Positions 33,718-40,794 of a DNA stretch of 64,000 nucleotides are shown piece after piece. How positions within the stretch are numbered: the stretch's first letter is position 1; each line of letters starts with the position of its first letter. Position numbers and translations under genes: made by a program. Source of the DNA: Aquipluma nitroreducens (GTDB lineage Bacteria; Bacteroidota; Bacteroidia; Bacteroidales; Prolixibacteraceae). The stretch is from NCBI RefSeq assembly GCF_009689585.1, contig NZ_AP018694.1, positions 5,385,501-5,449,500 of the forward strand, given 5' to 3'. The notes under the pieces are model-generated. The model was not told where the DNA came from. It saw nothing but the letters and a program-made list of their open reading frames with translations, and made no database searches.

Positions 33718-33750
33718 ACTGAGCAGGTGACTTCAAGTCACCTGCTCAGT
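33718..33750. repeat. Perfect 16-bp inverted repeat with one-base centre
   Basis: ACTGAGCAGGTGACTT at 33718-33733 is exactly complementary to 33735-33750. It lies between the ABC transporter stop and the nitroreductase promoter region. It may be a terminator, a binding site, or a mobile palindrome. Confidence 0.7.
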
Positions 33751-33774
33751 AGTTTATATAGAACGAATATTGTT

Positions 33775-35538
33775 TTAGCTTTCCCTTTTCCCGTGCAGCA
33801 GCAAATTCACTGCATCGGCAAGCGAACCGGCCGGAACCACTTCTCCGGAGTTGACGAAGAAAATTTCATCGGCATTTTCAATGGTATTCAGGCGGTGGGC
33901 AATAATAACACGGGTTGTAGTAGCAGGCAATTTCTGAAGAATATTTTCGAGTAATTGTTCGGTAATGGTATCGATGTTGGCGGTAGCCTCGTCGAGAATA
34001 AGCAGTTCGGGTTTACGCAGCACCGAGCGCATAAAAGCAATCAATTGCTTTTGCCCAAGACTTATGCCATCGCCGGTTGTCTGAACTTTCGAATCCAATC
34101 CTGAATCAAACCGGCTCAGCAAACTTTCAAGTCCCGATTCTTTAATCACGGCAGCCAATTCATCGTTCGAAAGGTTTTTATATTCCGGATTTCCGTAGAG
34201 AATGTTGTCGCGCACTGTTCCGGTAAATAAAAATGGTTCCTGAAGAATAAACCCAATTTTGTTGGTTCGTTCTTCGGGGTGGTAGCTGCGAATGTCTTTT
34301 CCGTCGAGCAATATCGTTCCTGTTGTTGCATCGTACAAACGGGCAATCAATGAAGCTGTAGTGGTTTTTCCGCCTCCGGTTGGCCCTACGAATGCGTATG
34401 TTTTGCCTCGTTCCAGATTAAAATTGACGTGATGCAAAACTTCTTTCCCATTTGGATAGGTAAATGAAACATCACGGAAAGAAAGATAAGAAGAAGCGGG
34501 TTCACTAATGCTATTCTCAATAACTTCCAGATTCGTATCCAAAGAAAGTATTTGCGAAATGCGGTCCCATCCGGCCATTGCCACCTGGAAATTGGCCCAT
34601 AGTCCGGCCAATTGACGCAACGGATGGTAAAAGCTGTTCACGTAAGCCAGAAAGCTGATCAGCAATCCAATGGTAAAACTTCCGGTCGTGATCAGGTAAA
34701 TACCAAAAGCAAGAACAACGAGCTGACCTAAATTTGACGAAAACCCAAAAACCGGAGTGAAAATATTGTTGGCCAAACCCGCACTAACTGCCGTCGAATA
34801 ATTCTTCTGATTGGCTTCATCGAAGCGTTTCCGAAAATAATCACGACGGTTAAAAGCAATGATCACCTTGAAGTTGTTCAGGCTTTCCTGAATTTCGGCG
34901 CTCAATCCACCAGTACTTTTTAGATTGGCCGCGTTTTTTCGTTTGACCCAGGGCGAAATGGCCTTGGTGAAAATCCAGATGATCAAAGCAGGCAAAAGTG
35001 CAGCGGAACCCAATTCAAGATTAATACTCAACAGAAAGATACCTGCACCAAGCATAGTAAATATGCTGCTGATAAACTGCATCAGCGATTGCGAGAAAAA
35101 CTGGTTCAGTTTGTCGGTATCGTTGTTGATTCTCGAAATTAGGTCACCCGCTTTGTTCTGATTAAAAAAATCGACGGGCAATTCCTGAAGTTTGGTAAAA
35201 ACAGCATTACGGAGACTATACAACATCCGAATTCCAACGCCGCCCATCATGATCATTTGCAGGTAATTGGTTGCAAACGCCACCATATACAACACCAGTA
35301 AAATAGCCGAATACCGGATCACTCCGTCGTATTGTTTCGATTGAATATAGGTGTCAATGGTGTGACCAATAAGGTAAGGCCCAAGCAAACTTAAGCCAGC
35401 ATTGATGAAAATGATGATAAAGGCCAGAATCAGCGTTCGCTTTTCCTCCCGAATCAAATCGAGCAATTTCCGGAGCGCTGCCAGTGTCGATTTTTTCTGC
35501 TCTGCCGCCGTAGCGGTCTGATTGAGGTTATAATTCAT
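33775..35538 (-). CDS. ABC exporter half-transporter (signature-degenerate subunit)
   Basis: The start is the ATG at 35538. An upstream reading (from 35601) enters a repeat region and is not favoured. Six transmembrane helices (about residues 35-310) are followed by a nucleotide-binding domain with Walker A GPTGGGKTT, Walker B LLILDEATANID (catalytic Glu present) and H-loop IAHRLN. The signature is ISLGQKQ in place of LSGGQ. It pairs with the gene at 35713-37461, whose signature is intact but whose catalytic Glu and H-loop His are changed. Together they are a heterodimeric multidrug-type or lipid exporter in the inner membrane. Confidence 0.88.
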   Translation of the reverse strand: MNYNLNQTATAAEQKKSTLAALRKLLDLIREEKRTLILAFIIIFINAGLSLLGPYLIGHTIDTYIQSKQYDGVIRYSAILLVLYMVAFATNYLQMIMMGGVGIRMLYSLRNAVFTKLQELPVDFFNQNKAGDLISRINNDTDKLNQFFSQSLMQFISSIFTMLGAGIFLLSINLELGSAALLPALIIWIFTKAISPWVKRKNAANLKSTGGLSAEIQESLNNFKVIIAFNRRDYFRKRFDEANQKNYSTAVSAGLANNIFTPVFGFSSNLGQLVVLAFGIYLITTGSFTIGLLISFLAYVNSFYHPLRQLAGLWANFQVAMAGWDRISQILSLDTNLEVIENSISEPASSYLSFRDVSFTYPNGKEVLHHVNFNLERGKTYAFVGPTGGGKTTTASLIARLYDATTGTILLDGKDIRSYHPEERTNKIGFILQEPFLFTGTVRDNILYGNPEYKNLSNDELAAVIKESGLESLLSRFDSGLDSKVQTTGDGISLGQKQLIAFMRSVLRKPELLILDEATANIDTITEQLLENILQKLPATTTRVIIAHRLNTIENADEIFFVNSGEVVPAGSLADAVNLLLHGKRES

Positions 35539-35582
35539 TCTGACAAATATTCTGATTAAGTTTCTGCATTGTTTATTTTTTG

Positions 35583-35667
35583 ACTCACCCCAAGCTCGCA
35601 ATGCTCGCTTTGCCCCTCTCTACATGTAGAGAAGGGAGAAGTCGCCTTTAGGCGACTTGGGGTGAGT
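35583..35667. repeat. Cruciform-like repeat between the two ABC genes
   Basis: Outer arms ACTCACCCCAAG (35583-35594) and CTTGGGGTGAGT (35656-35667) enclose two inner hairpins: CTCTACATGTAGAG around 35620-35631 and GTCGCC-TTTA-GGCGAC at 35641-35656. The predicted form is a three-way junction. It sits in the 174-bp gap between co-oriented genes. Confidence 0.7.
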
Positions 35668-35712
35668 AACTGATTTAATACGTTTATACAATCGGCTACA
35701 ATAGCTTTTTTA

Positions 35713-37461
35713 TTACACTTCATAATGACTTGTACTTCGTTGTGAATTTTCGATCTGTACATATTCGGTACAGGTTTCCATTAGCTCGTGGTGCGTTCCT
35801 GTGGCAATAACCTCGCCTTCCATCAACAGAATAATCTGCTCAAAATGCTTTACTGAAGATACTTTTTGAGTTATCGACAGCAAAGTCAAATCCGGATAAT
35901 TCCGTTCCAGATTGGAAAGGATTCTTTTCTCCGTTTCGTTATCGACACGGGCTGTAAAATCGTCGAGCAAAAGTATTTTTGGATTGATGGCCAACGCGCG
36001 AGCCAGCATTATTCGTTGTTTTTGTCCTCCTGAAAGGCTGGTTCCACGTTCAGAAACAATGGTGTTGAGTTTATCCGGAAGCGAATCGACAAAGTCTTTC
36101 AATTCGGCAGTCTGTATGGCTTTTTCGAGCGATTCGTCGGTTACCTGATCGCTGAAAGCAATGTTCTCTCGCAAGCTCATGTTAAAAATCACGCTGTCCT
36201 GAAGTACAAATCCCACCTGACTTCGGAACGATTCCTTGTCGTAGCTTTCAACGTCTTTCCCATCAAATAAAATGGTGCCGCTATCGGGTTTTACCAAATC
36301 GGTCAGCAAGTTGAGCAACTGGCTTTTACCTGCGGCGGTAGGGCCGATAATGGCAACCTGCGTTCCACCTTTTACTGAAAAGGAAATATCTTTCAAAACG
36401 GGTTTGTCGCCATACGAAAGTTTAATATTTTTTAGCTCTATATCGCCTTTAAGTGAAGCTTTTATTGTACCTGGCTCAGCAATTTCAGGAGCTTCCAAAA
36501 CCTCGTTGATTCGTGCATAAGAAGCCGATGCCTGAGCCATAATGTTGCTCATGAAACCAATCATGATAATGGGGAAAATGAGCAATGCCAGGTAACTGTT
36601 GAATGCGGCGAAATCGCCCAGCGACATTTCACCGGTAATTACAAAATGACCGCCCAACATCAGAATGGTAATCATGGCGAGGTTGGAAATAAAGGTGATG
36701 ATTGGTATCATGGCCGCAAATAGCCGAAGGATGCCCAGTCCAACATCGCGCGAATCGGTATTGGCTTCCATGAATTTATGATATTCGGGCTGCTGCGAGT
36801 TCAGTACACGAATAATGGCCGAACCCATGATGCTTTCGTTGATGACTTTGTTCAGCCAGTCGATAATTTCGCGGCTTCTCTTAAATAAAACCCTGACTTT
36901 CCGGAGAACGATAAAAAAGGTGCCGCCAATTAGTGGAATGATGGCAATGATGGGCACAGCCAGCTTATAATTGATCATGAGCAGCAGCACGCAGGTTCCA
37001 ACAATCATAAAAACCGACGAAAAAATGGTAACCACGGCCATCGACACAAACATCTTGATCGAATCGATGTCGGAAGTGAGGTTGGTTAAAAGTTTTGACG
37101 GATTGGTCTTCAGGATATAGGAATAACTTTGCCTCGAAATTTTGTCGGAAAGGCGTGTACGTAAATCGCGGGCAACCCGTTCCGAAGCAAATGTTTGAAC
37201 AATACTTTGCAGATAGGTGAAGAAAAAGATGACAAATGATGCCACCAGAAACTCCAGAACTACGGTCTTGAAATTGAAATTGCCTGCTGAAAATGAATCG
37301 ATGGCTCTTGATATAATTTTGGGCAGTAGTAAATTGACTCCATTACTCAGGAGGGCAAAAACCACCAGAAAAGTGACCATTCCTCGATATGGCTTCAGTA
37401 AACTAAATACGTTTGGTTTTGATTCCTTTTTACCGGTTCCCGGTTTTTTTGACTTACTCAT
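35713..37461 (-). CDS. ABC exporter half-transporter (catalytic-Glu-degenerate subunit)
   Basis: This 582-residue ABC half-transporter has six transmembrane helices in the first 310 residues and one nucleotide-binding domain. Walker A is GPTAAGKSQ and the signature LSGGQKQR is canonical. Walker B reads ILLLDDFTARVD, with Asp where the catalytic Glu is expected, and the H-loop is SITQKVSS with Gln replacing His. In heterodimeric exporters such changes mark the degenerate ATP site, made with the altered signature of the partner (33775-35538). The two genes are co-oriented, 174 bp apart. The transport substrate is unknown. Confidence 0.88.
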   Translation of the reverse strand: MSKSKKPGTGKKESKPNVFSLLKPYRGMVTFLVVFALLSNGVNLLLPKIISRAIDSFSAGNFNFKTVVLEFLVASFVIFFFTYLQSIVQTFASERVARDLRTRLSDKISRQSYSYILKTNPSKLLTNLTSDIDSIKMFVSMAVVTIFSSVFMIVGTCVLLLMINYKLAVPIIAIIPLIGGTFFIVLRKVRVLFKRSREIIDWLNKVINESIMGSAIIRVLNSQQPEYHKFMEANTDSRDVGLGILRLFAAMIPIITFISNLAMITILMLGGHFVITGEMSLGDFAAFNSYLALLIFPIIMIGFMSNIMAQASASYARINEVLEAPEIAEPGTIKASLKGDIELKNIKLSYGDKPVLKDISFSVKGGTQVAIIGPTAAGKSQLLNLLTDLVKPDSGTILFDGKDVESYDKESFRSQVGFVLQDSVIFNMSLRENIAFSDQVTDESLEKAIQTAELKDFVDSLPDKLNTIVSERGTSLSGGQKQRIMLARALAINPKILLLDDFTARVDNETEKRILSNLERNYPDLTLLSITQKVSSVKHFEQIILLMEGEVIATGTHHELMETCTEYVQIENSQRSTSHYEV

Positions 37462-37584
37462 TCTAGGATTATACTTGAAAATACTGACTACAAAGAAACT
37501 CTAAAAGAGCCTAAAAGTTTAGATTAGTTGAAAGAAAATGCCACAAAGCCACTAAGGTTTAATGTGTGCGATATCTTAATCCGT

Positions 37585-37652
37585 CATTGCGAAGTAGCGA
37601 AGCGAAGTGAAGCAATCCGTTCAATAAAGATTGCTTCACTTCGTTCGCAATG
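37585..37652. repeat. Palindromic intergenic repeat
   Basis: CATTGCGAAGTAGCGAAGC... at 37585-37617 pairs with GATTGCTTCACTTCGTTCG... at 37629-37652. The arms are nearly complementary around an AT-rich loop. This GTCATTGCGA-type element is common in many bacterial genomes. Confidence 0.6.
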
Positions 37653-37710
37653 ATGTCCTTGTCCTTGCACTGATAATACAAAGTACTTTTTGTTAACTGC
37701 AATTTAAGTC

Positions 37711-38058
37711 TTATTTTTCTTTTTCCTCTTCTTTGCAGAAACGATTTGTCCAGGTCGGACGATGTGAGTGCATGTGTTCGCGAAATTGTTCGCGTTCTTC
37801 GGGAGTCATGTTTTCCCATTTTTCGTGCATGTGCCGTCTGCAATGGCCATGGTCATGTCTACGACCTTTGAATCCTCCCAACAGAAGGCGCGACAGAATA
37901 AGTAGCCCGATTGTTTGCCAGAATGTAATTTCAGGCAAATGGAAGAGTAACGGCATCAGCCAGTTCCATAAGTACATGGTGATAAACCCAAAAGCAAAAA
38001 AGGCAACCAGCATCAGGGGAATAAAGAGATACCATCTCTTTTTGAACATTGTTTTCAT
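37711..38058 (-). CDS. Small His-rich membrane protein
   Basis: This 115-residue protein has two hydrophobic helices (about residues 8-32 and 43-62), then a short basic linker with HDHGHCRRHMHEKWE, MTPEEREQFREHMHSHRPTW and an acidic tail. The histidine-rich region resembles metal-binding or Spy/CpxP-like MTPEER motifs. It is 130 bp downstream of an ECF sigma gene and could be an associated small membrane regulator or a target. The family is not recognised with confidence. It may start at ATG 38058 or 38049. Confidence 0.6.
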   Translation of the reverse strand: MKTMFKKRWYLFIPLMLVAFFAFGFITMYLWNWLMPLLFHLPEITFWQTIGLLILSRLLLGGFKGRRHDHGHCRRHMHEKWENMTPEEREQFREHMHSHRPTWTNRFCKEEEKEK

Positions 38059-38108
38059 TTTCTATTTTTTTTAAGTTTAATAATTCTATTTTTTTTCGTT
38101 CTGTTTTC

Positions 38109-38174
38109 TTTTACCCCTCCAAACCTCCCCTAAATGGGCGGCTTAAAGTCCCCTTCAGTGATTTAGGGGTAAAA
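38109..38174. repeat. Inverted repeat between the sigma factor and the small membrane protein genes
   Basis: TTTTACCCC (38109-38117) and GGGGTAAAA (38166-38174) enclose a CCCCTAAATGGGC-like and AAAGTCCCC-like core, forming a stem-loop. It is a common Bacteroidota-type spacer element by appearance. Confidence 0.5.
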
Positions 38175-38188
38175 CAGTACTACACTTA

Positions 38189-38809
38189 CTAAAAGTTTAA
38201 TAATTCGTCGTAAATAAGCTGAAGCCGTTCGCGCAAAACCAATACTGCATAACGCTTTCTCGAAATAAGAGTATTCACCGTTACCCCTGTTTGTTCCGAA
38301 ATTTCCTTGAACGAAAGGCCTTTCAGCTCAGTCAATTCGAATACAAGACGTTGTTCCTCAGGAAGCTCTTCCAGCGCTTTTTCCAGTTCAATCCAAACCA
38401 GCGACCGCAAGTAATCATCTTCGGGTGAACTTCCATTGTCGAACATCAGATTGCGTAGTTCCCTGAACGAACCTTCATCATCGGTATCAGCAAAGAATTC
38501 AGGCATCGATTCGGTCTTTTTCTTGCGGTAAAGATCGGTAATCCGGTTGCGGGCCACGGTGAACAGCCACGCAGCCATTTGGTCGATTGGTTTCAGCAAG
38601 CGGTCGGCCTCGGCAAGTTGATAATACACTTCCTGAAGGATATCTTCAGCATCCTCGCTATTTCGCACACGCTTCCGGATAAAGCCCTGCAAACGGGCTC
38701 CATAGTTTTTGATGGTGTCAGCGATATGTTGTTTTTCCTTCACGTTAGTTTTTATCAGCGCCACCGATTGTTCGTCGATTGACAGCTCTAAAACCTCAAT
38801 TCCACTCAT
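38189..38809 (-). CDS. ECF-type RNA polymerase sigma factor
   Basis: This sigma-70 family protein has region 2 near residues 25-95 (IRKRVRNSEDAEDILQEVYYQLAEAD) and region 4 near 150-200 (ELPEEQRLVFELTELKGLSFKEISEQ, then TVNTLISRKRYAVL). The preferred start is ATG 38809 (MSGIEV). An in-frame ATG at 38878 would add 23 residues without family similarity. It is longer than the sigma at 23655 by an acidic insertion (FADTDDEGSF). No anti-sigma gene of the usual kind follows; the next gene is the His-rich small membrane protein, which may take that role. Confidence 0.88.
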   Translation of the reverse strand: MSGIEVLELSIDEQSVALIKTNVKEKQHIADTIKNYGARLQGFIRKRVRNSEDAEDILQEVYYQLAEADRLLKPIDQMAAWLFTVARNRITDLYRKKKTESMPEFFADTDDEGSFRELRNLMFDNGSSPEDDYLRSLVWIELEKALEELPEEQRLVFELTELKGLSFKEISEQTGVTVNTLISRKRYAVLVLRERLQLIYDELLNF

Positions 38810-38973
38810 ATTGTTTGATTGAACGCCAACTGAATCTAAGTTGAAAACGACTGATCTGTATACCGATCGAATAATCATTCAAACCCAATTGTGCAGCTTA
38901 TAATGAGATTGACGAATAAGGCTAAAGAATATTTTAAATGAAATGAATTTTTTAAGAACGAATATCAGCATGT

Positions 38974-39069
38974 CCGTCAGTTAAAACTGACGGCAAAGAA
39001 TAGCGCGTTGAATAAGATTTATACAATTAATGAGGAGCGTATCCTTTGCCGTTTCGCTTTAGCGAACGG
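38974..39069. repeat. Paired hairpins downstream of the HTH regulator
   Basis: CCGTCAGT-TAAA-ACTGACGG (38974-38993) and CCGTTTCGC-TTTA-GCGAACGG (39049-39069, one bulged base) lie about 55 bp apart. They are linked by complementary GGCAAAG (38992-38998) and CTTTGCC (39044-39050). This looks like a bipartite palindromic element. Confidence 0.65.
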
Positions 39070-39088
39070 ATTTAGGATGTTTTATACA

Positions 39089-39424
39089 CTACCGGCTCAC
39101 TAAATCTTTCAGTGTTTGCCTAAGGATGCCCACTTCCATTTCGAGTTCCTTAATGCGGGTTTGCAGGACATCGACTTCCGTCCGATCCATTTCTTTCGCG
39201 CAATCGGGTTCAGGGTAGGGTAGTTCGGCAGCTATTTCCCTGAAGAAATTGTATTGCAGGAATTCGGAGAGTTCGGCCAATCGCTGCACCTGTAGGGTAG
39301 GGCGTTTTAACATCCCCGCCACCGACGAATGGTTCATGTTTAACCCGCGCGACAGGTCGGTTGCGTTGATCCGTTTGCGCGCCATTTCGCGTTTAATCAT
39401 GGAGAGTATCGGCAATTGTTCCAT
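39089..39424 (-). CDS. Small HTH regulator with C-terminal coiled coil
   Basis: The 111 residues have an N-terminal Cro/CI-like helix-turn-helix (about residues 8-60: MARKRINATDLSRGLNMNHSSVAGMLKRP, where DLSRGLN-MNHSSVAGMLKR is the HTH). A C-terminal leucine/isoleucine-rich coiled coil follows (LQTRIKELEMEVGILRQTLKDL) that should dimerise it. No ligand domain is present. It resembles small Bacteroidota regulators of unknown targets. The AT-rich 440-bp upstream region has palindromes and repeated TAGAAT words that it could bind. Single gene. Confidence 0.75.
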   Translation of the reverse strand: MEQLPILSMIKREMARKRINATDLSRGLNMNHSSVAGMLKRPTLQVQRLAELSEFLQYNFFREIAAELPYPEPDCAKEMDRTEVDVLQTRIKELEMEVGILRQTLKDLVSR

Positions 39425-39865
39425 TTGGATTTGGTTTTAAAAGTAAAAAATCAAATGATATTCTAAAAATAGCATTTTTTACTTAAAATACATCATATAT
39501 TATTCTTTATAAATAATATATGATGTTAATAGAATGAATATATGTTCTTAAATAATCAAATTAAATTCTAATATAGTTAAGATATTTTCTTTTAAAATAA
39601 AAATTGTGGTTTATAGAATAGATATTGATGTTTTTAGAACAAAAATTGGATCTTAGAGAAGGAGGGACGAATACTGAAAGTCTCTTTTTTAAAACCTTAT
39701 TTAATCTGGTTACCTCAATAAAAAAGTCATATATTCTTTCTACTGAAGTTTTTTCTTAAAAATAAGGTTTTTAGAATATGCTGTTGTAGTGACGAATTTC
39801 ATGTTTTTTGTTGTTGGCCTTCAGGCTCCAAACATAGTTGTTGGCGCTATTGAACTGTTGGAAAA
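39425..39865. other. AT-rich regulatory-looking region
   Basis: No gene is supported. The region contains a 13-bp perfect inverted repeat (39491-39525) and six TAGAAT/ATTCTA-type words near 39458, 39526, 39564, 39610, 39631 and 39768. It separates the HTH regulator from the upstream lipoprotein gene. It may be an operator array, with the caveat that AT-rich DNA produces such words by chance. Confidence 0.45.
39491..39525. promoter_or_regulatory. 13-bp inverted repeat upstream of the HTH gene
   Basis: CATCATATATTAT (39491-39503) is exactly complementary to ATAATATATGATG (39513-39525) with a 9-base spacer. It lies 67 bp upstream of the start codon of the HTH regulator, a plausible operator for a dimer. 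Confidence 0.5.
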
Positions 39866-40549
39866 TCACTTTTCGTCTGATTTTGTTGTGCCTGTTGGCT
39901 TATTCATGAGTTTTTCAGCCATCATTCTACCATTCTGATAAAACAGAGGATCAAGTATAGCTGGATTATGAATAAGGAGCGAATCCGTATTAGAAACGTA
40001 CTCCTCAAACTCAAAAACCTTTTTGTTCTTTACCTCAAAGTCGTATTGCCTCCCTGAATTCAGATCGAAAAATCTCCATTTACTGGTTATTTGTGCATAT
40101 AAATTCGTCCAGGGGATTTCAATTGTACCCCAATAGGCCGGATGTGCATGGGCGCCATGGCTTTCAGGAAAGAAATGAGGCTTTTCGATTTGAATATCGT
40201 ATGCTTTCTTTTGGATTTTCAGTTTGTTCAACACAAGCATTCCGTTAACCTGGTATTTATCTTTTAATTCGTTCAGGATTGTGGCATCTGGGTAAACATT
40301 CAGAACAAGGTCGTCAGCTATTTCCAGATTCGTATGCAATTCAAAATACAATTTTAGACCTTTCAAACAGTTTTCCTCGAAGATGGGGTCAATGGTTCCG
40401 GTGTTCGTTTTGGCAATCAATATTCCGTTTGAATTCGCATGGGTTAGCGAAGTGAGAATAGGGCTGCCTTTAATAGCTTCACCGGCATAACGATTGGTTT
40501 TGCACGAAAGAGCCAAAGCGAAAATGATCAGAAATAAGACTGTTTTCAT
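39866..40549 (-). CDS. Lipoprotein of unknown function
   Basis: The start is placed at ATG 40549 (MKTVLFLIIFALALSCK). An upstream in-frame reading to 40612 lacks a signal. The lipobox is LALSC, giving a lipidated Cys at residue 16. The mature domain of about 210 residues has alternating strands (ILIAKTNTGTID, DDLVLNVYPDATIL, WTNLYAQITSKWRFFDLNSGRQY) and a His-rich loop SHGAHAHPAYWG. It may belong to the DUF6340-type Bacteroidota lipoproteins; this is a tentative reading. It is single, with no clear partner. Confidence 0.6.
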   Translation of the reverse strand: MKTVLFLIIFALALSCKTNRYAGEAIKGSPILTSLTHANSNGILIAKTNTGTIDPIFEENCLKGLKLYFELHTNLEIADDLVLNVYPDATILNELKDKYQVNGMLVLNKLKIQKKAYDIQIEKPHFFPESHGAHAHPAYWGTIEIPWTNLYAQITSKWRFFDLNSGRQYDFEVKNKKVFEFEEYVSNTDSLLIHNPAILDPLFYQNGRMMAEKLMNKPTGTTKSDEK

Positions 40550-40761
40550 AGCTAAATTAACAAGAGCAGGACCGTGATTTTTCACCCTAAACTTAGCGCT
40601 TTTCCGGATCATTCACTTCTGTTAATCAAATCTATTTGATTCAAGGTATAAGTATCTGCTGAATAATTGCAGATTCAAGTACTTCCATCAAGCTAAATTC
40701 ATCAAAAAATTAAGTTTTCCTGAAATTTATGTTTGTCATTTAGATAAAACGAATACCTGTC

Positions 40762-40769
40762 TATCTTTG
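40762..40769 (+). promoter_or_regulatory. Candidate -7 box of the hydrogenase gene
   Basis: TATCTTTG fits TAnnTTTG, 26 bp before the ATG. A purine-rich AAAGGAAG precedes the ATG as ribosome binding site. Confidence 0.5.
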
Positions 40770-40794
40770 CCGCCCTGAAAAAAGGAAGAAAAGA

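Noticed and set aside
40733-40769. A -33 element paired with the hydrogenase -7 box
   Set aside because: The only TTTG nearby is 26 bases before the -7 box, longer than the usual spacing, so only the -7 box is listed.
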